The position numbers and the translations under genes are program-made. From Hysterangium stoloniferum (taxonomy: Eukaryota > Basidiomycota > Agaricomycetes > Hysterangiales > Hysterangiaceae), in the NCBI GenBank assembly GCA_015178975.1, contig WHVD01000037.1, positions 248,001 to 312,000 on the forward strand: a DNA stretch of 64,000 bases. Direction: 5' to 3'. How positions within the stretch are numbered: position 1 is the first letter of the stretch; each line of letters opens with the position of its first letter. Positions 13,084 through 25,711 of this stretch are shown in pieces. The notes beneath the pieces were generated by a model. The model was not told the DNA's origin and made no database searches. It saw nothing but the letters and a program-made list of their open reading frames with translations.

Positions 13084-16079
13084 ATGGCAAGTTCAGCTGA
13101 CTCTCCAACGTTAAGTGTCACCCTCTTAGGTGCAGGACAAGAGGTTGGACGGTCATGTTGTGTTCTTCAGTATAGAGGGAAAACTGTTGTTTGCGATGCT
13201 GGTTAGCTGATCGCTCTATCCGAGACCATATTCGAACTAAGTGCTTGAATAGGTATCCATCCAGCACACAGCGGAATGGCATCGCTTCCTTTTGTGGATG
13301 AGCTAGATTGGAGTACAGTGGATGCCCTGCTTATTACCCAGTATGAACTTGTCACATACGGAATCGAAAATTTAATAAGCATTGTCATAGTTTTCACCTC
13401 GACCATGCCGCGTCCCTCACGTATATAATGGAAAAGGCATGATAGAGACCGTCCTGAAGAGTGCACCTTGATTAATCAATCACACAGACAAATTTCAAGG
13501 ATGGAAATGGAAAGGTTTACATGACGCATCCTACAAAAGCCGTTTACAAGTTTATAATGCAGGATTTTGTTCGGATGAGGTCGGTTCTTTGAATACTAAC
13601 ATATTTTTTGCTGATATTATTCCAGTTCCGCATCGGCTGATCCACTATTTACCCCCCTGGATTTATCTCTGTCACTCCCTAACGTGATTCCAGTCTCAGT
13701 TCATCAGCTTATCTCGCCTTGCCCTGGGCTTTCCTTTACGCCATACCATGCAGGTCACGTGGTTGGAGCTTGTATGTTTATGATTGATATCGCTGGCCTT
13801 AAGATTCTGTATACGGGCGACTATTCACGCGAGGAGGACCGACACCTTGTTAAAGCTGAACTACCTCCCTTGCGGCCGGACGTCCTAATTGTCGAAAGTA
13901 CGTATGGCGTACAAACATTGGAAACCCGGGAAGTCAAGGAACAGCGTTTTACAAGTCTGGTTCATCAAATAATTCGACGAGGTGGCCATGTTCTACTTCC
14001 TGTCTTTGCCATTGGGCGTGCTCAAGAATTGTTGCTGATCCTCGATGATTATTGGAAGGCTCATCCGGACCTACACAATGTACCTGTCTACTATGCCTCC
14101 AGCCTTGCGAAGAAATGCATGGCTGTTTATCAAACTTACATACATACCATGAATGCGAGTATCCGCAGTCGATTTGCGAGAAGAGACAATCCGTTCGTTT
14201 TCAAGTGCGTGTATACATCCCCTTCCGACCTTATCATTTCAATGAATTCTTGACTTATAGACACATTTCTCACCTTCCGCAAACTCGAGGGTTGGAACGC
14301 AAAATCGCCGAAGGACCACCCTGCGTTCTTCTGGCCAGTCCAGGAATGCTACAAAGTGGTATGAGTAGAGAACTCCTTGACCTTTGGGCACCAGACAATC
14401 GGAATGGTTTGATAATTACTGGTTACTCGGTCGAGGGTACTATGGCACGGGTAAGTCTTGTACACTGCAATCGTTTTGATACCGTCTGCATGTATCCAAC
14501 AAACCGACAATGCAATTATCACAATTCGCACGCATGCTTGATTGATATCATCCGTTATCCACTACCTACCATCGCTCAATGCATTTTTTGGCTAACCAGG
14601 ATATTATTAATGAACCCGAAGAGATTATGTCGCTTAAGGGCACCCCAATCCCTCGTCGCATCTCAGTGGATTATATTTCTTTCTCAGCGCACGTCGACTA
14701 TGCACAGAATTCCGAGTTCATTGAGCAAGTAAAAGCACAGCACGTTGTGAGTTACTTGAGTTGATTCCAGCAGAGAGCCTTTGGAACGTGACATACCTTA
14801 GGTTCTCGTGCATGGAGAACAGACTGCAATGGGGCGTTTGAAAGCAGCTCTTCAAGCGAGATATAAAGATAGGGATGAAGATGTCAAAATCCACACACCA
14901 AGAAATCTCGAAATGTTACATTTGAATTTTCGTGGAGAACGTGTCGCAAAGGTTGTCTTTTTCACAGTAGGCTCGTACGTGCTCTCATAACGAGCTTTAT
15001 AGGCCATTGGGAAATTAGCTTCAAGTATACCAGCGCCTGATTCTATTCTATCTGGATTATTGGTTTCTAAAGATTATTCGTATACACTCCTTGATCCAAG
15101 GGACCTTCGCGACTTCACTGGACTTTCGACATGTATTGTAACCCAGCGTCAAAAAATCGCCATAGGTGTCGGATGGAACCTTGTACAATGGCATATGGAG
15201 GGTATGTTTGGCTCTGTAGAAATGGGTGCAGACAAAGAGAATATCCCCACAATGCGTGTAAGACGTTACTAATAAATATACCAGTTATACTGACGTTTTT
15301 TAGATCATGGGAGCAGTTGATGTTAAACATACGGGACCTCACGAACTAACACTCGAGTGGGACTCGAGTGCCAGCAATGATATGGTAGCCGACGCCACAA
15401 TTGCTGTGATCTTTGGAATTGACCGTAGTCCAGCTTCAGTGAAATGTAAAGTAGACAATTTTTTTATCTCGGGACCCTCTAAATTACCAATACTTACAGT
15501 AACAACACAACCCCAAAAGCATCGTCACCCTCATGCAACAGGGAATGAAGATTCTATTTCGTCCCGCGTACAAAGTTTAGCTATGTTCCTCGAATCCCAT
15601 TTTGGAGACATCGAGCTCCATGGAGACACGAATTCCAGCGATAGTTCTTTACAGGAACCAGGTCCATGCTGGATAGTAATTAGGGTAGATGGTGTTGAAG
15701 CCAGCATTGACCTCATGACGTTGGTAAGTGGCTAAAATATCCTTGTCAATGGTGAACGCTCAATATCATGTACCATCAGAGTGTCGTGAGTTCGCAAGAA
15801 TCTTTGAAAAAGCGGGTGGAAACTGTGGTTGATATGGCACTGGCTACTATAAGTAGCTTGGGTGAATCGTATTCCTTAGGCGCTCCGTTGATAGCCGTAG
15901 CAACAGTTGATGAAAGCAAAGACGAGGACGGCGACGTCCGTGTGGGTGTCAGTGGTTACCAAGGACGACGGGAGGCAAGAAGCAAGCAGGAACACATGGA
16001 CTCGACACTGAAAGAGGAGTACAGCGGTGGTGAAGAGGGTAGTGATGATACAGACGAAATTCTGGAGGTAATAGGGTGA
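13084..16079 (+). CDS. YSH1: CPSF73/Ysh1 mRNA 3'-end processing endonuclease
   Basis: This is the metallo-beta-lactamase/beta-CASP nuclease of the cleavage and polyadenylation factor, which cuts pre-mRNA before polyadenylation. The start [19 protein letters not shown] lies next to the first beta-lactamase strand. The catalytic HFHLDHA motif is assembled across an intron near 13341-13385. Further landmarks are [56 protein letters not shown], the beta-CASP segment [18 protein letters not shown], and [19 protein letters not shown]. The C-terminal half matches the CPSF73-100 C-terminal domain, which binds CPSF100, and ends in an acidic tail ([19 protein letters not shown]). Its stop is only 79 bp from the stop of the convergent CTF4 gene, so their 3'UTRs probably overlap. 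Confidence 0.95.
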
Positions 16080-16158
16080 TTTGCGATTCTGACTAGCACT
16101 ACTAGGTTAAATACAACAAATTACTGTACAAGTTGCAAAAAAAAGAATACAAAGTTGT

Positions 16159-19100
16159 CTAATTGACAGTGACTTCAGCCGTTGAATTCACATCGGAACC
16201 ACTAGTAAGGCGGGGCGGTGAAGGTGGCCACTCAATGTCGACTAGAGAATCGGTAATCTAGTGAATGGTGGAAAAAAAATAAGACTTCAACGGTGATTGA
16301 ATATACGACAAAAAACTCACCTGTTCAGGATGGTTAACATTTGAGGTCATGATCGAGTTGGACTCCGGTTCAAATGCAGGAGAGGGTCCAACCATCGAAA
16401 CATTGTCAGGTTGTGATTCTGAATTTGCTTCCAATCCAACGTCATTAGATTCCACGGTTGAATAGGTTGAGGGCGATTGGGCTGCTCTCGTTGCCTCAAC
16501 ATTGGTTTTGGTATTGTGTATTGATGATTTTTCTCGACTCCTTTCCTCGACTCCTTTACCTGGTGGCAACCCAAAAAGGGTGGTCTGACGTGCGCCACTC
16601 TTATCTTTTATATTTGATGTCGAGAGTGATCAGTCTGGCGATTAGTGATATTCAGGAAAGAAAAAAAACATACGAGTTGGCTTAGTCTTCGTGGCATTGT
16701 CATTAGCTTCATCTACCTTCTCAAAGAAACTATTACTTTTAGTAGCAACGTTGGATTTAGATCGCCCCGGACGAGCAAAGGGGTTCCCTTTTGGCTCCTG
16801 GGCTTTCCGCGCAAAAGGATTGGAAGCTTGGAATTTTAATTACTCGAATGTGTTTACGCTGATGGGATAAAAACACGCACTAGATTTTGCCCCTTTGTTT
16901 AATTCAGGCGTGTCAACAGGCAATATAGCGCGTCTTTTGTTGACAGAACTTCCAACGGAGGAAGCATTGAATTCAGAGGCTTCTATGTCATCACGCTTTC
17001 TTTTGCCTTCAGCTACCGAAGAGAGTGTAACATCAGCATTTTCTTCGAATGAGCTATCCCAGTGAGTTGGCTCCTGATCTGGAAATGTGCCTGCCGTTGT
17101 AAAAGATGGTGTGGCACCCTTGGTATTCCAAAGAGAGGACATACAGTTGTCCTCGGAAGAAATGCACGAGTTGGTAGCGATCGGAATCGCGGGAGCTAGC
17201 GGCTTACGAACGGAAGTTGAAGAACCAAATTCCTCAAAGCGGGCTTTGCGTGAGGAATTTGGGCCATTATTTTCAGGTGGGGCAATTGGCAAAGCATTCT
17301 TCCCCCATCGCTTCCTCTCATCCTTTTCGTCTTCAAGGCGATCTGTTTCGACTCGATGCCGCTTCAAGTGATGTAGCTTGTCCTGGAGCCCAACAAGATG
17401 ATAGAATTCAGCAACCTTAATCGCCATATCGAATGACGCCGTGTGGTGAAGGAGAGCTGCAGCGTCGAGTGCTCGCTGAAGCTTATCGCCTTTACACGCT
17501 AACTGGATTAATTGAATAAGTTCTTTGTCTAGGCTGACTTCGCGCCGCGAGATCTCATCATTTGTAAGTGCAGACCCAAGAGCGTCGCGAAGAAAACCAA
17601 TGTGAAGTTCCTCTCGCAGGAGTCTAGGAGCTCAGATTAACCAACAATGAACCGGTTCACGGGTTCTGAATCGTACCGCTCCTCCATTTGCCCTTGAGGG
17701 ACATCAAGATTGAGCAAGGGCATTTGAACTTCTATTTCTTGAATGAGAGGCCTGGGGAAGCCTGGGTGAATTTCCCGACCCTGTTGACTTGATTTAATAA
17801 GCAAAGCAGCAACAGACAACGGACAGGTGACCTTGAGGATAAGACACATGAAGAGTGTACCAGAAACGCCTACTGGCCAATAAGACTCGTCTTTTCCATG
17901 GCGGCGAGCCAAAGTATTGGTATCGAGAATTGGTACCCATCGAGCTTGTCCGGGTCGCCGGAATCGGTCGAGAATGGATAGCAACCCGTTAGAGTCGTAC
18001 ATTGCTGGCGCCTAGAAAAAAATGAGTTGTAACCAAGAACTGCGATTCTTGACACCTACACCTTCTTCGCTGATGCCAATCCACTTCAAAATACTTCCTC
18101 TTGCCAAAGGAAGTCGGCCAGTCTGCACTTCTACAAACGTATCAAGGGCTATAAGAGTGTAAGACAAATTCTGGCAACCTGACAGGACGCGTTAATGGAA
18201 CATGTCAATATAACTTGGCAATCAACGAACCATCTAGACTCGTCCCCCCGTCCCTGTGAACGACAAACACCCATTCGCGACCTGCTACCATGGTCACGAC
18301 ATCGGCAGCCAAAGTCCACAGATATTTCTGTACGCCACCACCTGTGAAAAACCTGAGATACCCCCGATTAGTGGCCACAACCACATTTCCATTTCCTTCC
18401 AAATCGCCGTCTGAAGACTTATTACGAAGGGACCTTGATGGTGGTGTTCCGCCTGCTGCGAGAGCTACGATAGTTTCATCATCAGGAAATGGGTACTGCC
18501 ATTCTCCAGAAGTCGCCCACCCAGAATAAGGCTTGTACATTATTCGAGCTGGATGGGTCCCATCTGGTGGACATGCATACAGAGCACCTCGTTCACCTGA
18601 TTGTGAATATCAGATGGTGCTTAATATGTGAAAATGTAATATCTACCCAGAGAAGCAAGATCACATTTATTTGAATCTTGAAAGTGTGTCCCAGCGCGGG
18701 TTGATCGATCATGGAAGTCAACATTAACAACATTGTGGGTGTCCTGGTCCGTGACTTCTATGACACCAATCATATTAAAAGCTGTCGATATGATTAAATA
18801 CAAATATCACTTGATTATATAGTTTTCAACCCACCGAGATATCCTTTCTTATTGATTATGGGAGTAGATGAAGGTTGAAATGGAGGTTGCGCCTTTGTTA
18901 CGCTGACTGTTGGACGAAGTAATTAAGCCACTATATGAACAACAAAGGTGTAAGACGAACCCATCTCTCTCGTGAAGTTACCATTTACTCTATCTTTTGC
19001 TATATCGGGTTTATCGAGAATGCCTATATCATCAATAATCCAGTTGTCGTCATCCAAACCGAAATTATCGTCATCTACTTGGGCCTCGCGAGGTTGATGC

Positions 19101-20568
19101 TTCGCTTCCGCAGTTATGTCTTCGTGGTCATCGAATGCCAACAGATCCCCCCTTCTCTTCAACGAGATGTCCACGCTGGAGGGACCATGGCGGGATTTAA
19201 CGGGATCAGAATAGGTAGAAGGAATAGGATCTGGCCACCGTGTTAGGGTCCCATCTGCGTCAGTCCATGCTATTAAATTTTGCGTCGGCGAGAATGCAAT
19301 GTGGGATACTAGTGCGAAGCCTGTGCTCGGGTCATGTCTATGTGAAACGAAGAACAGATCAGAGTATTGGATCGCAACGGCTCGTGTTGGCGTACCGGAG
19401 TAGGATTTTGCGGGTGGCAGTTGACCAAATATATATGCCCGTAGGGGTCGCAGAAGCTAAATATGTTCCATTGGCCGAAAGAGCTAGAGCTGTCACAGCC
19501 TGTAATAAAAGATTAGAACTGTCTATAGGGGGAACGTACATATTCTTACTCCAGTCACAGCATCATCGGCAAACGTGAATTCCTTCTGCCACTGTTCTCC
19601 AGATATGGCGATTATATCTGCCCCTGAATTAATACTGTTAAATCATTGTCATAGACTGAGATTATACCATGGGCACGGGTGGCGACCACGAAGTATTTCC
19701 CGGATGGATGCCAAATAGAAGAGCAGTCGTATGCAAATTCATCAGACCTAAAGGAGAGTTGAATGTCAGTGTAGAATGAAGCAACAGTTCTTAACTAACT
19801 CAGAATCAACAGCTGGTATAATGCCGGTTATGGTCTCTAATCGTTTAGGATCTTCTACTGTAGAGACACCCCATACGATAATATCACCGTCGCTTCCACA
19901 GCTAGTCTGAAGTGCGAAATATATATATTAATATCTTAAGAAATATTAGTAAACATACCAATATGGTACCGGATGGATGCCATGTAACTTTACGAACGCC
20001 CTTGCGGTGGCCTACGAGTTTTTGAATATTGGTGGGATCTTTGAGATCAATGACTTTGATCTCGAGCTCGCTAGAAGAAATAATTTAATATAATACAGTA
20101 TACAGAGGATCACTTACTCTGATGTTACTGCAACTCGCTCTCCCTTCGGATCGATTGCAACGCAACGCACTGGGACGGCCGTTGCTCGGGTGACCAGGCC
20201 TTCCATTGTGGATCCCTGAGCATCATACATTCTTACGCACGCATCGACGCTGCCCGATATCCAGTTTTGGCTCTAGAAAATATGTCAACCTATGAGAAAC
20301 GCGTCCGACAAAGCAGCTCTGACCGATGTTGCAATAGTTGTAATCCCTTCCTCTCCTTCAACTGCAACATCAGGCTCTTGTACGCTTCCAAGAGCTGACT
20401 TCCATATTCTAACATATCCCTCCTCACCGCCAGTATAGATCTTACTGGACGGACGATTAGGTGGTTCATTGTACTGACGCACACTTTGATCACTTACGAG
20501 CCATCGTGAGAGAATGCTAGACATGTGTAAACAGATTCTGCGTGAGCAGAGTTGACTATCATGACCAT
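16159..20568 (-). CDS. CTF4: Ctf4/Mcl1/AND-1 (WDHD1) replisome adaptor
   Basis: This replisome hub links the CMG helicase to DNA polymerase alpha and supports sister-chromatid cohesion. The N-terminal part is a WD40 propeller: [12 protein letters not shown] and [16 protein letters not shown], then [38 protein letters not shown] and [18 protein letters not shown]. The middle holds the SepB/Ctf4 region, including [19 protein letters not shown] and the segment ending [19 protein letters not shown] helical stretch [20 protein letters not shown] and a Ser/Pro/Glu-rich tail with KRKRDD-type basic patches follow. I prefer the ATG at 20568 ([13 protein letters not shown]), because the homologous proteins begin close to that [11 protein letters not shown] block. 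A longer frame from 20744 would almost touch the divergent neighbour. At least a dozen short introns are present. The stop is the TAG at 16159-16161. Confidence 0.9.
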
Positions 20569-20776
20569 CTTGATGATGGACTCGAAAAGAAAACCTTCGT
20601 GTGAGTAAAAGGTATAAAGTGTTCTGTGAATATGTCGTGTCGTGTGACAACGCGACTGTCACAGAGTTTGAAGACAATGCCGAGGTAGCCGAGCGGAGTC
20701 GAAATCATAACCATAAGGCCTCTTAAGTGGTCTAGAGAAGACATTCTGGCTTTTGGCTTTCCTCTTCTGCCAAGAT
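20569..20776. promoter_or_regulatory. Short bidirectional promoter between CTF4 and the divergent unknown gene
   Basis: About 208 bp separate the preferred CTF4 start (20568, minus) from the ATG of the next gene (20777, plus). Both promoters and both 5'UTRs must fit here. No clear TATA box was seen. The inference rests on the choice of the 20568 start. Confidence 0.5.
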
Positions 20777-23700
20777 ATGGAGGTTTATGCAGCATCGGTG
20801 GACTCTACGCCGTCGCTTTCCAGGCATAGGGTCACTCGCAACATCTCTATTTCTCGAAATCTCAGAGGTGGCGGTGACAATCCACAAGTCTTCACGCCTC
20901 GGCTGGCCAGCTTCAGACATCCCTCCTCTCGCCCCGAAGCACAGACTACATCGGACGATGACTCTGGTATAGGGGATTACAATGCTCCAAATTCAAGGTT
21001 ACTATCGGCATCCCTACCGCCTTCAGATAGCAGTATCCAGTCAACTGACACTACCCGTCGACTGAAGGCCTTACTAGAGAGGTTTGATGCTAATTCGCGT
21101 ACACCAATGGCGTCCACTCATGTCACTATGCCACCCACACCGTCTGAACCTGATTATGATTGTGACTCGCAGCCTGCTCAGGATGCAAGGGCAAGTATCC
21201 ACAGTATTTTCGCTGATGCCCTCCGGGAGCCGGGAGATACCCCTCAGAAGCAAAGGATAAGCCGGCGAGCGAGCTTTAATGAAATAGGTAGCCCGAAGAT
21301 TGGTCATTCAACACGTAAGGGCAATAGTGACGAAGAAAAGGAACCGATTTTGAGTACGCAAACCGTTGTTCCAGCCAATTTCATTACTGACGCTTTCTGC
21401 CATTATCCAGGAGGACATGAAGACCATTCATTTTCGGCGGCTGATTCATTAGACAATTTACGACTGCACCTTACGGAGTCCTTGTCAGGGAAGGATGGAT
21501 GTGAGTTACTTCTTTGCGATGTTATTTCTTTTTCAAATACTTTGCAGCTACCCTCGAGCCGTCTAGTGCTCTTTTCACAAGTCGCCAGAATGGTCAGTAC
21601 TGGTAAAATATATCTATTTGCATGTTTTTCAACTATTCTCCAAGCCCCGTCATACTTCGCTCGTCAGATCAAGCCGCCAGGTTGTCATTCGCCCTTGAAC
21701 CATGTCAAGTCCCGTATGTGCACACTCCTTGAATAGCTCTCTTTGCTGCTAAATAATATGTTATATTTGCCTAAGACAAAGACCTTGAGCCTTTCAAGCT
21801 GGTTGAAGATAGCGATAATAACTCGCCTTATCCTGAGTCGAAAATGGAGTCAAATAAAGCCCTCTTGGACAACTTTTCGACTACTCAGAATGATGGCGCA
21901 CGGTCAACTTGTAAGTGTGAAGCGTGAAACCAAGACATAAGTGAAATTTACAATATTTACAAGTGCGAAAGAGCCCTTCTCGGACTGATGAAGCGGGTAC
22001 GTATATACTATATTAACGTCTAGATGGTTTTGTTCATCCACTGCAGTTCATGAGCATTTACAGAGCTCTCATCATGGCCCAGGGGATGGGCGGGACTTGC
22101 GTTTTTCCAGCTCAACTCAGCGAACTCGTAGAATTTCTGAAAATTTGCGCCCTTCTCCACCCGTCAACACAGGTCGAACTAATCCTGATGAGTGGCCTAC
22201 GCTGCCGCCGCCAGGATCAATTCCCAGCAGTATAACGCCAAGAAAAGATAGTTCGGGAGCAAGCGGTCACTCGGGTGACGGAACTTGTATGTATTGCTAA
22301 ATCCATGGAGTCGAGAAGTGTATTGATGTCAATGCTAGCCTCCCCCGGGACCTCTGTAGTATCAACTGCAGAATGTATGTCTGCATCTTCGTCTTTATGG
22401 GGTGTTCCTCTTTTAAATCTATGCATACAGATAAAGACAGGTTGAACGAAATCGAACGTGAGCATCAACACAAGTTGGAACGCAATTGGAATCGACCGCA
22501 GCAGCATCATTCTCACTCAACACCACACCTACACCCACATCGACAAGGCTCCCCTCCCCATGGCTCCGGCTCCGGCTCAAGTTCAGGGAGCCGTCTCCAT
22601 ATAAATACCCACTCACGACCTAAATTATATGGCCAACCAGCAAGATCTGTCTCGCCGATTTTGTCGACATCTTCACATCTCCACAGTGGTGACGTGCACT
22701 CTTTAACTAAAGCTGAACGTGGTCGGAGGCCAGCTTCTGCATTGTCGGTGGACTCGGAGGCTCGTGATGGGGAAATTGGCCATGAACGTCATTCTTCCTC
22801 ATCAGCTTCTACGATCAATGCCCATCTCCATTCTGCCGCAAGGAAACATGCAGATGTTAGGCCCGTGTCCCCCGCTTCGTCTGCTTTTGGTGAAGGGGAG
22901 GCGGAAGCAGAAGAACTACACGAGCGAGAGCGAAATTGGAATGCACCTCGACCCAAGTTCACACATCAGCATCAGCACTCCCATCATCACCCACACGAAG
23001 CACCCTCCTTTCACATTCGTCATACGTCAAAAGGGAAGGAACCTGAGCACACTTTGGACACTCTTGATGTCTTGAATAATGGACGTCATCGTCGTTCTGT
23101 ATCGCCGAGTAGTTCCCCCCGCTCCAAATCACCGGCGCTGGAGACACAAACGTCGAGTCACCAAATTTCTCGACCATACTCACTACAACTGCCTGTTTCT
23201 TCACCGATGGCACCTAATAGTCGTGCTCCCTCTTCTTCACCTTTCAAACCGACCTCGCGGTCATCCCAGTTCAGCTCTGTGGGGCGTTCTGGACATTCGC
23301 TCTCAGGGTCACATTTGAAAGGCGTGGAAAATGAAGCCGTTCCTGCTACGACCTATCCAGGCGATTCAATCACACGGCATAGACGTACTATGACAGAACT
23401 TTCAGTCCCTACCGGCCCATTCCCAAATCGAGATGCGGTTATGGCTTCTGCAATACACCCCGATGACAGCACCGGGTCTCTTTTCGGTTCGTAATTGTCC
23501 TCTACAGCCCATGCTTAATAGATGCTGATGACTCTCCTTTAGCTAACGAGTCTGTGCCTCCTCCCCAAATGAGCACGCCGACGTTCAAAGCAACTCATTT
23601 GCCAGACCTCACGATATCGCCTGTGCCCAGTGATGTTCCTCTTCCGCCATCGCTTTCACCATCTCCGCCTTCGCCTCTCAGTCCAAATCCTGATCGAAGA

Positions 23701-25386
23701 AGTCGTGCAAATGTAGACATCGCACGCCTACAACGAGCTGTGGCGCCGAACTTTACATTCCCACCTCGTCATTCATCCCTCTCACCTTCCGGTTCCTCAG
23801 ATCCTCATTTAGTGTTCCCAGCCCCCCGAGTTTCTCCCCCAGCAAGACGCTCTGCGTCACGTTTCAAAAGCCCATCACCGCCAGCCGAACTCCCTGAACT
23901 ACCAGGTCGACCTTCAGAAGATGAAACGGAATATAATTATACACCAATGCGACCGGTATTGGACAATACATTATCTGCGCTATGTACGCCTCGTTTTCCT
24001 GGCGCATTTGGAACACCATACAAAACTCTGTCCTCTCCTGCCTCTGCAGCTCCTTTGCCGTCGGGGGACAATGAGACTGCTGTTCAAAACACAATGGAAA
24101 ATTCATCGCCTACTTACAGTACAGTTACAAGTAATGGCGCTACTCCTGCGCCACCAGGCGCCTATCAGCCTACTCCTGCCATCAAACTCAAAGGAATTCG
24201 TAAGGTCCGTTTCGATAGTGACGCTAATGATGCGCAGAAAGGAGAAGAAGCGCCGGAAGGAGGATCGACGCCGATTAACGGTCTTATCTCCAAAGTGAAA
24301 GGATCAAGCACTCCACCCTCACCGAGTTCAGACGAAGTACCAATTAATATAAATCCCACTCGAAATAAAGCCTTGCGACTTGTTGACGAATTCGGCAGAG
24401 CAAGGCGGTTTACAGAAGATGGTGAGGAGATAAAGTTGCATAGAAAGGGAGAGGCGACACCTGCATCCGAGTCTCCAGCGGTTGATGATGTGACGACCAC
24501 CCCTCGAAGACGAGCGAAGATACGACAGGTCGACGAATTTGGGAATGAACTGGTCTCCATGGCAGGTTCCTCAAGTACAGCAACGAAACAACCCGAGGAA
24601 TTGTCCAGTAGTATTCCCGAAAGCAAACGTAAGAAGGCCGTGCTGGTTCAGTTGGCTAGGTCCCTTGGGGATTTAAAGAATGACTTGGCTGAGGAAGAAG
24701 ATGCGTGCGTATTAGCCTTCCCACTAAGATGTGTCGGCTTACGCCCACCACTCTATGTTCCTGCAGTCTAGCTGTATTCCTTCCCAGTGAAGGACAACAG
24801 GATAATAGGCGTCTAAATGATCTAGTTACTGTTTCCGACACAGCCCGAATTGAACGTGATAAACTCAACCGTAAGCTAGAGCTTGAACAACTCGCGGTAA
24901 GTGGTAAAAATTTCATAGCCCGTAACCCCCCACGAGATTCGGTAAAATTCTATCCTTACCATTGCTGTTTCACTCTGCTGAACGTATCATGGATACAGGT
25001 GGCTGAATCTGGAGGAAAGGTGACATGGTGGCAGCGAAAGTGGCGTCTGATCATCATCGTCGTCATCATAGAACTACTACTTCTTTTGATGGGATATAGG
25101 TGACCATATATTATTATGTTTCCGACTAGTATATAAATTGTTTTTATGCAGGCTGGCCAATCTACATGCCAAACATTCATGGCTAAAGACACACTTCGAT
25201 CCTTTCTTCCCCGCGTTATATTTGCACCCATCACGACCTAACTTTTTAAACCGTTTCAAACCGGTACCAATGGAGTGGTCTGCTTTCGCTATGTCTGGTG
25301 CAGTCCACGATGGAGAATCCATCATCATGAGTGTTGGGAAAAAACTTTGGGAAGAAGTTGTTGGTTGGCGGTTGGAACCTTGGTAA
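20777..25386 (+). CDS. Large Ser/Pro/His-rich protein with a C-terminal membrane helix, unrecognised
   Basis: I do not recognise this family. The start MEVYAASVDSTPSLSRHRV opens a long, probably disordered region rich in Ser, Pro, His and Arg. It contains many SP/TP sites (PPLSPSPPSPLSPNPD-like blocks at 23554-23710) and His-rich stretches (HQHQHSHHHPHE). The 3' exons are more structured. They include two related motifs, LRLVDEFGRARRFTEDGEE and KIRQVDEFGNELVSM, then an acidic/coiled segment (LARSLGDLKNDLAEEED; ARIERDKLNRKLELEQLA). A single membrane helix (LIIIVVIIELLLLLMGY) and ~80 more residues end in EEVVGWRLEPW. Several introns are visible, for example one ending at about 24771 and one before the last exon. 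It may be a membrane-attached scaffold, possibly phosphorylated. That is inference only. Confidence 0.7.
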
Positions 25387-25711
25387 CTGCTGACAGGACA
25401 GCCGCTGGTGCCTCGATGCCTGAGGTAATTGTGTGATTGGTCTGATATGTCAATCTGCATATATCTATCATTTTGATTCTGTTTTGATTTGTTGTACTAT
25501 TCGAAGATTGTTACTGCCTTGAAATAGGATAATTTCACAGGTTCTGAATTCCTGCCTGTAAGAATACGTCACGGGAATTCCCACAGTAACTTACCTTCAG
25601 CGCTGTTGTAAGTATTTGAATCAATAGCGTATAGTATAAAGGGTGAAGCGCAAGGTCCGATAACTGCTTAGTTTCCTCTTTCCCCTGCTGCCTTAAGTAG
25701 ATCGTTCCCGA
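25387..25711. other. Intergenic region upstream of NAD kinase
   Basis: This ~325 bp contains the 3'UTR of the preceding gene and the NAD kinase promoter. I see no coding signal or repeat here. Confidence 0.5.

Noticed and set aside
20660-20710. tRNA-like sequence GTAGCCGAGCGG
   Set aside because: It resembles a D-arm, but no acceptor stem, anticodon arm or T-arm follows.
20569-20744. Longer N-terminus for CTF4 starting at 20744
   Set aside because: The extra residues are not conserved-looking, and the start would nearly touch the divergent gene. The homologous block begins at [11 protein letters not shown], just after the ATG at 20568.
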